A stretch of 64,000 bases of DNA. It comes from Linum tenue (Eukaryota; Streptophyta; Magnoliopsida; Malpighiales; Linaceae). Shown in pieces: positions 10,515 to 21,690 of the stretch. The notes under the pieces are model-generated. The model saw nothing but the letters and a program-made list of their open reading frames with translations. It was not told where the DNA came from and searched no databases. Location: assembly GCA_946122785.1 (NCBI GenBank), contig CAMGYJ010000004.1, positions 15,708,150-15,772,149 of the forward strand, given 5' to 3'. Position 1 is the first letter of the stretch. The number at the start of each line of letters is the position of its first letter. A program made the position numbers and the translations under genes.

Positions 10515-11742
10515 GAGCCATCGTCCGGCTCACGACGTGAAAGAAGCGCTTGTTGGGAGGCAACCCAACCAGTCGGTTTGCATTTCTTTCTCTATTTCTC
10601 CTCGGTTGAGTCAGTTTTGTTATTTGATTTTAGAGTCAATAACTCAACCTTTGTGAGATTTTGTGTGGTGTTTGTGTTCTGATCACTCTCTCTTCCTGGA
10701 ATGCACCGCCTGCCCCGTCCATCATCATTCACCCTTAATCTGATAACTTCGTTCTACCCTCCTTATCTTTCCTCCATTGAGGACAATGTCGTGCTTAAGT
10801 GTGGGGGGGTGTTCGATTATGTATGCGGGTGAATGTTTGGCTGTTTGTGTGCTTGGAGCCTAGTCCACTGTCCAAATTTTTAAATTTGAGGGCTCCAAGT
10901 ACGTGTTCCTTGCAATTACCTGCTCAGTATGCTTTGAATTGACAGTCTCTGTAGTGGTTTGCAACCTAGGGAGGTAGTGTAGCACTATGGAGGATGTTGA
11001 TGCATTTAAGAAGTCTCATTTCTTCTTCATAGTGTGTTGGTTGATTGAGTGAATTAGTGATCTTAGGACCCTTGAATTGTGTGGTGTTGTGGACTCTCTG
11101 CTTGTCATGGACTCTTGTATCATGTTTTGAAATAACAGGTGCTCGAAAATGCGCTTTAAAATGACGTCTCCCGTGCGAATAGGGCGAAAGTGTGTAAGGG
11201 GAGACGGGAATCCGTTCCCAATTTCCACCTACTACCTCCAGCCCCCTTACATGTCTTTCCCCCGCACGAGGCTCGAGACAACTGCTCCTGGCATGGCCGG
11301 TAAGAGCCGGGCTCCCGCAAAACCTTTGCTAGGTGGGAGCCCCCGTTTTCTACAAAAACAGGTTGGAACCCTTGAAAAAAAAAGAGAAAAACAGAAAAAC
11401 AAGCAAAAAGAAGAAAGAAAAGGGGGTTCCAACCATCTCCAAAAAGAAAATCGAGCACCTTGAAAAATGTGAGTCCATGATCTTTTGTTTTTGAGAGTCT
11501 CTTCATCCACGATTCATTTGTCCTCTGTTCACTATTTGCCATGATGCCGACTCGAGACTAGCGTTCTCGCCGAAGAGGCTATGAGATGACTTGTGCGTCG
11601 GTTGACCTCGTAAGCTGCTAAATGATCTAGGAAGTCCGCTACCTACGATCGAGGTTGTTTGTTGCTATAGAGGTCTGGAGAGTTGCATTGGTTTGAGTTA
11701 GGTTTGCTTGGGGACAAGCAAACAGTTAAGTGTGGGGGGATT
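10515..11742 (+). other. 3' untranslated spacer with two polypurine tracts
   Basis: TTAAGTGTGGGGGGG occurs at about 10796-10810, and TTAAGTGTGGGGGGA at 11727-11740, directly before the 3' LTR. The second is the functional polypurine tract by position. The first is preceded by the related phrase GAGGACAATGT. Frames between them lack known motifs. Confidence 0.7.
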
Positions 11743-13223
11743 TGATGACTCGGTATTTGCACATGTTTTCCCCTTTTGTTTCTTGATTGTTTGAGCTTGA
11801 ATTACCGTGTATTTGACCAATTTTACGCTAGGTTGTGTTCCTTTGTCACATTTCAGGTCCTAGCACATAAAGTGAAGCATAGGCGCAAGTTTCAAGTCAA
11901 TCAGAGATCAATTGGCGATTCGGGAGCAGAAACTCGGGCATGACCTGAAGAAGAATTGATTTCTACCTCACTTTATGGACAGAGAATCATGCAAGCTTGT
12001 TATGAAACGAAAGAGGACGAGACTACGAGCGTCTGGGATCAAACGACGACTGATTCGGAGTCCGGACGAGGGAGAAACGAAGCATTAAACAGAGGCTGAG
12101 CAAGCTGCACGGGCAGACCAGGAGGCTGCACGGCCGTGCACTTGAGCCATTTGGCCGTGCGCCTCACGCCGAGGCCATGCACGGGCAGGCTTGAAGCTTG
12201 CACGGCCGTGCGCCTGGCCGTGCAAGGTGGATGAAGGCCGAATAATTGATACGGTGCGTTTTGAGGGTGCACGGCCAGAATTGTGTTGTGCACGGCCGTG
12301 CACCTGGCCGTGCAACTCGGGAAAGTCTGGTTTTAAAGCGGATTCCGAGCCAAACAGAGAGGAGAGCTGGGTTTTGGATCCCAAACACCCAAGGGACGAA
12401 CCCTAGAGAGAGAGAGAGCGACTTGGAAACATTCTTGGAGCTATTTTGGAGGATTTCTTCGCCATTGAAGCTCGGGAATCAAGCTTGGAGATGGAGATTG
12501 AAGATCTAGATCAGATTTTTGCAGTCTCTCTCTTCTCTATGGAGTAACTTCCCTTCACTTAGGTTTTGAGGAACCCTAGTTCCATGTGTTAGGATCTTTC
12601 TTGTATGAAGTTTTGGATGCTATATTGTTTGATTATAATCGATTGAGGCATGATTTATTGAGTCAATTGGATCTTGATCAAATTCTCTTGATTTCTGCTT
12701 TAACCTATGATAGATAGAATCTGATTAGGTTAAGAGAGCTTCCTTGATTGATAGTAGTGAATTGGTTGTGCGAGAGTCAATCAATTCACTACTTTGTACT
12801 GGAATTCATTCCAGTAGTGGAGATCTGTGTGAATCGCCTTAGCAGTCTATCCCGGTGAAGGCTAGTCGCCTGCCGGGTATTCTGTCTGAGAGGGCTTGGT
12901 CAGCTTAAGAGATTCCAAGCTAATTTAGGATCTTCCGCAGTTTAATCAACAGTAGATCAACCAAAGGTAATTGCAATTTGGACCTAATTGAGGAGCTAGG
13001 GGGAATCATACCTAAGTGAGTTCCCAACTTGTAATTAGTAGAGTAGTCAGTAGAGTAGTTTATCAATCAATTCTTAATATAGTTTGCTAGATAATGAACT
13101 GAAGCTGAGTAATAGTAACTCTAGAGACCCGTGGATTCGATATTTATTACTTGTGCCACTATACTGCACTCCCTTTCATTGGTTACACTTGGCCATTGTT
13201 AGGTGTTGTGTTTTAGCGAGTCA
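11743..13223 (+). repeat. 3' LTR of the Athila/Tat-type element
   Basis: 1481 bp, from TGATGACTCGG to AGCGAGTCA (terminal inverted TGACTCG/CGAGTCA), immediately after the polypurine tract. It is complete, unlike the 5' copy. Confidence 0.92.
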
Positions 13224-14898
13224 CGACGCTAGGGGCAGATAAGCAAAGTGAAGGAGGAATTAGGTAGGTCTTAAGGAGCCCGACAAGTCTTCAAAGGATT
13301 AATATGTCAAGGCTAGGAGGAGGCACATTCATGTACATGTATCGATTGAGGGATCCCTTAGGGATATAGTACGCCTCTATGAAGAGGGATCGATGACATG
13401 GGGAAGTAGGTCGACGACAAGTCTTGGAAAAGAAGTAGACCACCATTGAGATAAATGATGTAAGGAATGAGGTTGGAGCAAACGCACTATGTAACCAATA
13501 AATGCGAGCTAGAGGCGACACCAACTAAGCCGAGGTATGAGGAGGTGTTCGAGAGACCCTACAAATTACAATAGTCACGAGAGGTAAAAAATCCAAGGGA
13601 CACCATGAGCATCGTCGGACCAAGGTAGATTAAGAGTTTGAACCTCGAAACTTGTCTTAGAAAAGTCAACAAGCCAGCCGAGGACATACAAGAAAGTAGA
13701 ACGATCGAGGGAGGTTTCAATAAATGTCAGAGAAATCAAGTAGCACCTTCGAGGAGGAATCTCAATGAACATGATAAGGAGGACTTATGTAGAATACTAA
13801 GAGAAATTGGGAAGGTAAGAGAAAGTTCGATGTGAGTCCAGGGATTCCACTGGCAGGTCTAAAGAAGCCATTCAAGGTCATCACGCGAAAGAGACATCAG
13901 TAACCTTGGAAGAGTATGAAGAGTGAAAGGACATGTAAGTCCCTAGAGAAGTAGGTGTAATGAGGGTAAATAAATCGAGATCAAGAAATTGAAAAAAAAA
14001 AAAAAGAATTAAGATAAGGTAAGCATTCCCAAGCAAGAGGAACATGGTAAGGTGCTTTCTCCAAGATGCCCCACTTGGAGTAGGTGCATCATGGTAGGAT
14101 GTCATCATGAGAAGGAGACTAGTTAAGGATAGATCAGATACAAGGGATAAGCCACTGTGAACCTGAACTAAGTGATTAAGGTCATGACCAAGCATCGACA
14201 TGAGTAAAAGATTGTAATGACGTAGGTTGGAGTCTACCAAAGCAAACTTATAGGGTATGCTTCAATCCTATGCATTAATAATCAGATACTCCAGTTCTTT
14301 TAATGATTTGTGCTAGTACGTAACCTCGACAACAGATAGTGACAATAAGGAAGCAAAACTCCGTGAAATGATGATACACTGGGTGATGGTTATTGACAGA
14401 GCAACAAATGCAAGCCAGTAGCCAAGCCATTACCAATCAACTACAGGAAGTTGTAGCGATGGAGAAGTTGTGGGAGCGTCATGAGAGGAGAATAAATATT
14501 TTATTTAAAGTCATAAAAAGGGGCGAGTGATATGTGGTGGACAACCCAGGTCTAAGGAATGATGGTTGACTTAGTCCAATTTTAGGAAGAGCAAAAGTAT
14601 GAGAGCTCGACTCTAAAGTAGTAATAAGGAGACACTATGTTAAGCATCATGAGTGCACAATTACGCCATGGAAATTTGGTGGAGCTTCAGAAAGTCCTTT
14701 GGTGGTGACGCCCAAGGTGGGGAGAAATCGGAGGAAGGTATCGAGGGTAAGACCCCCACAGGATAAAGAAAAAGTGTGATGTTGATTAGAGGGTGCAAGT
14801 AACATGAGAGCATAGATGCTATATCTGGGTACGATGCTCCGGACGCTAGCTGCGAGCATAAGAAGAATTGTTCGCCTTAGAGAAAGGGTATGCGGAAT
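13224..14898 (+). other. Tekay-like internal DNA, no intact coding region
   Basis: Lies between the end of the Athila/Tat-type insertion and a hAT MITE. The frames (minus 13881-14240, minus 14647-14976, plus 13638-13835) are short and carry no motif I recognise. It is probably the decayed interior of the Tekay-like element by position. Confidence 0.55.
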
Positions 14899-15544
14899 TA
14901 GGGGTGGAAATCGGTACGGTATCGGTATCCCAATACCAAATACCGAATTACACCCTGAAATCAATCCCAATCTCAATCCCTAAATAATTTCGTTATCCCA
15001 ATCCCAATCCCTAAATATTTCGGTATCTCAATCGGTACCTCGGTATCCCAATCGATATTATCAAATACAAAATTAATTACCTTTGCAATTAATAATTAAG
15101 TATATAAATTGGATTTTATTGTTTAATTTAGGACAAAGAGACTAAGCAAAAAGTCTTGAGTTGCCTAGAGCTAACATCTCAAGTTTTTGTAATTGCTAAT
15201 CATTAATTTGATGAATTTGAGGTTGAGAGACGACTAATACTAGTATAAAATAGTGATGTAATGATCTATGTATAATTAAATGACACTCTTGGTGGTTGAG
15301 GGTCGCGTAGTAGTGAATGAGAGAGTCTAGTTGAGAGGATAAAATACAAACTAGCTTATATTTCGGTATTGATCGGTATTTCGGTATATATCGATCTCAA
15401 TCCCATAATCCCTAATACCGAATAACAATTGAAACTCAATCCCAATCCCACGAAATAATACGTGTATTCGGTAATATCAAATATATACAAATTCGGTATG
15501 GTATTCAGTATATCCCAAATACCGGCACCAAACTTCCAGCCCTA
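14899..15544. mobile_element. hAT-type MITE rich in CGGTATCGGTATCCC-like units
   Basis: Inverted ends TAGGGGTGGAA and TAGGGCTGGAA. 8-bp duplication TGCGGAAT (14891-14898) / TGAGGAAT (15545-15552) with one mismatch. Both subterminal zones are packed with variants of CGGTATC and TCCCAAT in inverted orientation. No coding capacity. Confidence 0.85.
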
Positions 15545-15867
15545 TGAGGAATGATTGCCATGGTCGTACGGGAATTTTGGCTCAACTTAGTAGCAAGGAG
15601 ACAGTAAATTGATCATTTGGAAAGGACAAAAAGACTAGGAAGATTTAGCGAGTTTTGGTGGAGGTGATTAAGTTGGGAGCAAGTTCTTTTTGCCGATGGG
15701 AGGTTAAGGTCGAACAAACAAGGAAGCAAGTTGAACTTGTGAAGTCATGAAGGGAAATTCGCGCAATCTTGTAAGAGACAATGAGCTGGCAAGGGATGAT
15801 ATAATTTCGATCAATGAACGGATCGATAATAGTCAACGAAGTTTGAGGTCAAAATTTCTCTAGACAA

Positions 15868-16243
15868 GGTGCCTTCTACGGTACCCCGGGTGAAATCTGG
15901 GGTACCGCATACATTAAGTACGAAAACGCTATCTAGACCTCGAATTAGCAGGATTTTTGGGCATGATACTATACCCTAACCCTTAATGAGTGAACCCTAG
16001 GTCCTAATTATCTAAATCATAAACTATAAACCCTAAGATGGTGCATTGATTTTTTGCCTATATTTGGACGAATCATAACCGTCGATTATTGTTTCTAATT
16101 AAATTTATCTTGGGTATAAGTTTTAGAGAATTAAGACCTAGATTTTGATCTTTAAGGGTTAGAGTATAGTATCATGTCCGAAAGATCAATAAATTCAAGT
16201 TTTGGATAGCGTTTTCTTACTCCTGTATGCGGTACCCCAGGTA
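15868..16243 (+). mobile_element. GGTACC-rich MITE, copy 1
   Basis: Begins GGTGCCTTCTACGGTACCC. The first and last 70 bp are inverted copies of each other (GGTACCGCATAC, then ...GCTATCTAGACC). The right end is cut short, losing its outer 20-odd bases. The whole element recurs in reverse orientation at 16521-16924. Confidence 0.85.
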
Positions 16244-16476
16244 CTACTAGTGAGATATCTCTATCTAGACCATGAATTAAATCGAGTTTGAGGTATGATA
16301 CTATACCCTAACCTCTAATGGATAAACCCCAGGCACCCATTTTCTAAACCCTAACCCGAAGTTTGATTAAATGAAAAACAAAAATTGACCGTTGAGATCG
16401 GTCGGAGCTCATCTAACTGCATCTAACGGCTAGATCACCTGACGTATAGTATACGCCTGACGTACACCAGTATTCA

Positions 16477-16478
<2 letters not shown>
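16244..16478. repeat. Diverged MITE fragment ending at a TA microsatellite
   Basis: The left part (TCTATCTAGACCATGAATT...GATACTATACCCTAACC) resembles the inner part of the GGTACC-rich MITE. The right end, read in reverse, starts GGTGAATACTGGTGTAC, similar to the element beginning at 31320. Either a composite or a related subfamily. Confidence 0.5.

Positions 16479-16520
<42 letters not shown>
16479..16520. repeat. (AT)n microsatellite, 42 bp
   Basis: Pure AT dinucleotide run, bordered on the left by ...GTATTCACC and on the right by the MITE end GGCGAGTTCTACGG. Confidence 0.95.
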
Positions 16521-16523
<3 letters not shown>

Positions 16524-16922
16524 GAGTTCTACGGTACCCTGGGTAAAATCCGGGGTACCGCATACCTTGAGTATGAAAACTCTATCTAGACCTTGAATTG
16601 ACCGATCTTTCGGACATGATACTATACTCTAACCCTTAAAGATCAAATCTAGGTCTTAATTCTCTCAATCTTATACTCCAAGATCAATTTAATTAGAAAC
16701 AATAATCGACGGTTATGATTCGTCCAAATATAGGCACAAAAAGGAATGCACCATCTTAGGGTTTATAGATTATGATTTAGATAATTAGCACCTAGGGTTC
16801 ACTCATTAAGGGTTAAGGTATAATGTCATGCCCAAAAATCCTGCTAATTCGAAGTCTAGATAACATTTTCATACTCAAGGTATGCGGTACCCCGGATTTC
16901 ACCCGGGGTACCGTAGAAGGCA

Positions 16923-16924
<2 letters not shown>
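16521..16924 (-). mobile_element. GGTACC-rich MITE, copy 2 (complete, inverted relative to copy 1)
   Basis: 404 bp with ends GGCGAGTTCTACGGTACCC and (reverse) GGTGCCTTCTACGGTACCC. It lies exactly between two AT runs. Read on the minus strand it aligns with 15868-16243 over its whole length with scattered differences. Its ends match those of the MULE that starts at 16996. Confidence 0.9.

Positions 16925-16994
<70 letters not shown>
16925..16994. repeat. (AT)n microsatellite, 70 bp
   Basis: Uninterrupted AT dinucleotides between MITE copy 2 and the MULE left end. The 'IYIYIY' reading frames across it are artefacts. Confidence 0.95.
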
Positions 16995-16995
<1 letters not shown>

Positions 16996-16997
<2 letters not shown>

Positions 16998-17922
16998 GCA
17001 GTTCTACGGTGCCCAGGGCAAAATCCGGGGTACGGGTAACCGGGGGCAAGGAAAATTACCAAAAGCATCACGAAGCGTTTATGCTTTATTAATTGGACTT
17101 CAACCTAACTGTACCCGGTTTAATGATATCGATTAAGAGGTTAAACCCTATGGATACGACCCGCCGCCCTAACCAATTTCCAGTCTCCCTTCTACGATCC
17201 CTCATTCGCCTTTGAGGGTCCCCTCTAACTCTAAGTTCGAAGTTCGATCATAAGCTGCCTATCAAATCTGAAATCTCCAACAAAATCATCGTTTCGAAAC
17301 CCAAATCCTTTTATTATTGGATCCACATTCGATTTAGCTCCCTATCCAATCTCAAATCCCCAACATCATCATGTTTCATATGCCAAATCTATGTATCCAC
17401 ATTCGAAGAGAAGATCCCCATCCAATATGAAATCCTCACATAATCATCGTTTTGAACCCCAAATCCGTTTATCCACAAATCGACGTTTTGTTCATCGCCA
17501 TTTTATTTCCGTGCGGAATTTACTCGCCTATCTCTTTCTAACACGATTACGGCGACCATGTCTATTATTGTGGTTCATCAAACTTTTCGTTTGCAAAAGA
17601 ACCCTTGAAAGAGGTTTGCTAACCCTAGGGTTCATGTCGCTAGTGCTTTGTCATCTTGTCTTAGCGTTATTGTCATTTTCTCGAAACTTCTATCACTCGG
17701 TGAAATTAAGGTTTCCTGATATGCAGTGTTCGTCTCGCCCAGAGGATTGAGGAAGGAGATGAAGAAGACCTAATTTGATTCGAATCAGATGGAGAGGTCT
17801 CCTTAATTTGTGTTTATGTATTAACGGTGCGTTTAGGACTAATTCTAGTTTGACTGGGTCTGATCATTGATTTTTGCAGGCTTTTAAATAACATTCAAAC
17901 GTGGGCTTGTACATGACCCATG
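16996..17922 (+). repeat. Left long TIR of the MULE
   Basis: The match to the reverse complement of 30499-31295 is clear at both ends and from about 17505 to 17922 (for example AACACGATTACGGCGACCAT and CAGGCTTTTAAATAACATTC). The left copy holds extra sequence around 17240-17500, explaining its greater length. The 119-codon frame at 17391-17750 lies in the TIR and has a diverged twin on the other arm, so it is not a separate gene. Confidence 0.85.
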
Positions 17923-18401
17923 ACACCTAGTTTGTTGATAATAGATACTGAGTTCCGGATTGTCATTAGGTTGGGCCTTTGATAATTGTCTATCTCAGTG
18001 GCGATTCTTTGTTTTACTTATTTTCATCTGCTTCTGCTTCTAAAATCCTGATCATTCATTGAGTTCACGCAATTTAAACATAATTCTGTGTTCCATCTTT
18101 TCTGGGATTTGGTAAATGCTAGCGTGTCTCTTTATATCTGCTTATAAATGCTGATCATTTATTGTTTGATTTGAACCTGCGTGTTTTTGCTCCGAATGAT
18201 TTTGTAGTGGCGTGGTAAAGACAATCCGTCCAATTTAACTCTTCATTAATTCCCCCTTTTCTTTTCTTTTTTGGTAGAATAATTACCCCTTTTCCACTCT
18301 CTCAGTCCCCTCCGAAGTTGAAACAATCCGCTGTGATATATTTATCGTTCATTTTAACCCTTCACTTAATAAGAAAGCGAAATTATGCAAGATGGTCATC
18401 A

Positions 18402-18480
18402 ATGTGATGTAGCTTAATTGGTTAATTGTCTCTTATTTGCTTAGTCAATAAAGTAGAGGTTTGTGGTTCGATACTTAGTG
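18402..18480 (+). repeat. tRNA-derived SINE-like segment
   Basis: TAGCTTAATTGG (18410-18421) resembles an RNA polymerase III box A and GGTTCGATACT (18465-18475) a box B, about 43 bases apart as in tRNA-derived SINEs. The folded arms of a real tRNA are not convincing and no tail or target duplication was found. Confidence 0.35.
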
Positions 18481-18540
18481 AGTATCAATTTTTAATTTAT
18501 GTTTTGAAAAGCAAGTTATAATTTTAATTTATCAGCGTAT

Positions 18541-18700
18541 AGGTATACGATATTGTATAAGGTGTTGATGGTTTAGAGTACATGATATTGGGTTAGTGTA
18601 TTGATCATCTCCATCCCTAAAATACGATATTGTATAAGGTGTTGATGGTTTAGAGTATATGGTATTGGGTTAGTGTATTGATCATCTTCATCCCTAAAAT
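18541..18700 (+). repeat. Two-unit direct repeat of about 78 bp
   Basis: The unit ATACGATATTGTATAAGGTG...GATCATCTCCATCCCTAAA occurs twice in tandem with few differences. Related phrases (GGTGTTGATGGTTTA, GTATTGATTGGTTCGTG) recur at 18880-19040, 21280-21320 and 21692-21740. Confidence 0.8.
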
Positions 18701-19044
18701 TGAACAACAATTTCTAAACGAGGTCCCTACCGCCACATCATCAATTTTAGCAATTCATCACTTAACAATTTCTATTCATCTACATCCCTAAATTATGCTA
18801 GTAATTGCCAAGGTGGGTTCCATTTTATATTTCAAAGGAAACACTTATTATAAATTGAAAGTTGGGGATGGAGATAGAAGAAGGTGTTGTTGGTATACAG
18901 TATAAGGTCTTGAAGGTTATGGTATAAGGGAGGAGCAAGGTGTTGATGGTTTAAAGTATACATGTTATTGATTGGTTACGGTATAAGCCTATAAGGTGTT
19001 GTTATTGTTGTAGAGTATACGGTATTGATTGGTTCGTGTATTAG

Positions 19045-19071
19045 GGTTTGGTTTAGGGTTTAGGGTTTAGG
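19045..19071 (+). repeat. Telomere-type TTTAGGG motif, three units
   Basis: GGTTTAGGGTTTAGGGTTTAGGGTT-type sequence; the same block stands at the head of copy B (21743-21769). Too short to call an interstitial telomere. Confidence 0.7.
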
Positions 19072-20407
19072 GTTACAATTACATGTACCAAATCTGTAGA
19101 TTAATTTTGGTAAACGAAAAAGTTAGTTAATCTACAAAGCCAGTCTAAAAGCACATCCCCATCTCCCGCCGTCAATTCCTAAATTTTCGTTTAATCCGAT
19201 GGTGAAAGAGCTTCAGTCCTAACCGCGGCGTGTCACCCAATCAGATATTGCCGAATTCGGAAAGTCGCTTTTGCCCATAACCAATGCTGGCGTTACCAAG
19301 GCCGAGGCAGTGGTAGGGACTGTAATTTTCAGTAAATGTGAAGGGAGGGAAAGTAAAAGTAATTACGAGTCAATCTATAAATTTGTTAATCAGTGAAGGA
19401 GAGACCGTGCTCCGATCCCTGAAAAGAACCCTTTCTTCCATCTTCTCAATATGAAACTCCGAAAATCATCTCATGCTGCTGTTCGTTCCTCCTCCTCTCA
19501 ATCCCTGAAAAGAACCCTTTCTTCCATCTTCTCAATATGAAACTCCGAAAATCAACCCCATCCGCCTCTTCGTCCTCCTATCCCATGCTTTATTTTCGGG
19601 TGCAGTGGTAATGATGAGACTGCGTATTATTTTAGATATCTCATTTCCTTTAATTATGTCATTGTTAGATCATGACTGTTAAACTAAATCCTTCGTTGTA
19701 TTGTTTCTCCTTTTCTCTCCATGCAGGGTCTTTGTTAGAGGCAGGGAGGGGAGCAATGACAATAAGTCGCCGTCTGAATATCGCCAAAAGAATCATCACA
19801 TGTTGTTGCGATTCCATAATAGGTGTTGTGGAACCCTACTTCATGTGGTGGTTCTTTTGCGCCATATTGACGCGTACTTGTTGATCATGCTCCCAAAATG
19901 TATACAAGATAGGAAAGTTGCCATATGTATAATAGGATAAAATATGGAGGGAAAGTACAACTTTTTGTTTTTGTTGGACTCTATGTAACATTTGTTTATA
20001 TTTGTATACTGTTTGTTATTTTTTCTTCTGCTTCTCTCTTCGCTTCCATGGCGGCTTCCACAAGTGTTTGAGATCTTCTAAATCTGCAGGGGATCCTACA
20101 CTCCCAATAAAAATACTGTACTTTGTACTATTAGCGTTTGAGATCTTCTAAAATCTACAGGGGATCCTACACTCCCAATAAAAATACTGTACTTTATTTG
20201 TTGACTACTGACTCCATTTTTAGAAGTCTTTACGATTGGGCCAACCGGATTTTTTGCCGGATTTCGAACTCTGCTCCTCTGTCGCCACATGCTCTACCCA
20301 TTTAATGAGTGCTCAAAATTAGTGCAAAAAATACGATGTAATAATTGAATAAAAAAAACTAGTTCTCAAGATTATTCAACTGAAATGTTGCACATGATTT
20401 ATTTAAA

Positions 20408-20766
20408 GGGTCGTTTGGATGTGGAAATTTTAAAACGTTGAAATTTGTCTGAATTTCCATGTTTTACAAAACCAAGGAATTGACTTGTGGAAATTGAAAA
20501 AAAAAAACTCACGTTTGGATAAGGTTTAGTTTTGTGAGAATTGATGGTATGGAATTTGGAAAAAGAAGTAAGAAAACGTGGTAATGTCAAATTACTAGGG
20601 GGAGGTGTAGTATTCTCAATTACCATGAATGTGGTAATTGAAGCCAATTTCCATGGTCCAATTTCCATACTATTTTGGCTCTCCCAAACGTGGGTTTTTA
20701 ACCCAATTACTGCATTATGTGGTAATTGGGTCCAATTACTGCATTACATTTCCACATCCAAACGAC
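20408..20766. mobile_element. Tourist/PIF-Harbinger-like MITE
   Basis: GGGTCGTTTGGATGTGGAAA at the left and the reverse of ATTTCCACATCCAAACGAC at the right form the TIR. Copy B lacks it after GATTTATTTA, serving as an approximate empty site. The target triplet is not clean. GGTAATTGGGTCCAATTACTG-type palindromes lie inside. Confidence 0.75.
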
Positions 20767-21468
20767 TTAGAGTGCTTAAAAATTGCCATCAAGTGACCAT
20801 TAATGAGTGCATAAATTAAACGACACCGCAAGAGCCAACAGTCTTCTTATATACCAAACGACTCGGCATAGGAGGACTTCCAGTTTCAGTTCAAGTTTCC
20901 AACACCGAGCAAATATATGGTCCCAATTGCCACTTCAGCAACTTTAACTATACATCAATTGTGACCGTGGGTCCTACTTAATTTTCAATGCAATTCAATA
21001 TTAATTGGTGAGTGTATTATATTAATTTGAGTGCATCTCTCAAGTTGTTTTTTGTCGTTGTGTTATTCGAATTATGTAAAGTATTATGATTGGAATTGTA
21101 TATATGTGTGTGCTGCATGAAAATTTGCAACTGCATGAAAACATTCATCAGATGCAAATTTGCAACTTTTGTAATTGATCCCACATCAATGCAACTCACC
21201 GTCCCACTTTCACTCCCTTGCCACATCAGCTTGCAATTCTCAAGAATTGCACCATTGGAGATGGTCTAAATAAGCAAGGTGTTGATGGTTTAGTGTATAT
21301 GTTATTGATTGGTTCGTGTATTAGGGTTTGGCATTGCAAGAAGAATTCCTAATTTAGCAATCTTGCTAGTTTAGAAAAAATTTCCTAGGTGGCATTGCAA
21401 TCTTGTTAAATAATGGTGCCACCTAGGATTCCACTAAATAAGCAATGGGTTGGATTGGTTCGGGTAAA

Positions 21469-21690
21469 GACCATCTCCATCCCTAGCAATTTCTAAACGT
21501 GGTCCCTACAGCCACATCATCATATTTAGCAATTTCAGTTAAAAGAATTGCAAACCACCTACATCCCTAAGTTTTCTTTGTAATTTCTAAATAAGCAATT
21601 GCCTCTCCATCCCTTGCAATTGCCAATTGAGTTGCCACCTAGACTTTGCCAATTGCTAAAGGTTGGTTTAGCAATGGGATGGAGATGCTC
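21469..21690. mobile_element. Short MITE with CATCTCCATCCC ends
   Basis: GACCATCTCCATCCCTAGCA at the left and the reverse of GGGATGGAGATGCTC at the right form inverted ends. The inner TTTAGCAATT/AATTGC motifs repeat in both directions. A relative lies at about 18666-18866. Confidence 0.6.

Larger units (their letters stand above)
8055..13223 (+). mobile_element. Young non-autonomous Athila/Tat-type Ty3/gypsy element
   Basis: The element starts TGATGACTCGG, ends GCGAGTCA, and is flanked by the 5-bp duplication CGACG (8050-8054 and 13224-13228). LTRs are about 1.45-1.48 kb and I count only about nine base differences between them, so insertion was recent. The 2.2-kb interior has one long acidic frame, the string TTGGGAGGCAACCCAACC at about 10554 and AAGTGTGGGGGG tracts, all typical of the Athila/Tat branch, but no protease, reverse transcriptase, RNase H or integrase. 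It cannot move without proteins supplied in trans. Confidence 0.9.
17923..18990. other. MULE interior without a gene
   Basis: No coding frame is recognised. Contains a tRNA-like segment (18402-18480), a direct repeat (18541-18700) and a short MITE-like unit with CATCTTCATCCC...GGGGATGGAGAT ends (about 18666-18866). Confidence 0.6.
18990..20960 (+). repeat. Segmental duplication, copy A
   Basis: Matches 21690-23060 in the same orientation through several hundred bases: telomere-like motif, ACATGTACCAAATCTGTAGA, then TCATGACTGTTAAACTAAATC...CATGCAGGGTCTTTGTTAGA, then AACTGAAATGTTGCACATGA. Short frames (such as 19672-19884) and a CATGCAG/G acceptor-like site suggest a decayed exon, but the product is not recognised. 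Copy A also contains a MITE at 20408-20766. Confidence 0.75.

Noticed and set aside
16813..17136. Reading frames with long Ile-Tyr runs
   Set aside because: They are the AT microsatellite translated; every frame across it is open by composition.
17391..17750. 119-codon frame near the MULE left end
   Set aside because: It lies in the long TIR and its twin on the other arm is diverged and differently truncated, so it is TIR sequence and not a gene.
18556..18700. CRISPR-like direct repeats
   Set aside because: Two adjacent units without unique spacers, in a plant genome; simple tandem duplication.
19045..19071. Interstitial telomere
   Set aside because: Only about three TTTAGGG units; listed as a motif but not as a telomere relic.
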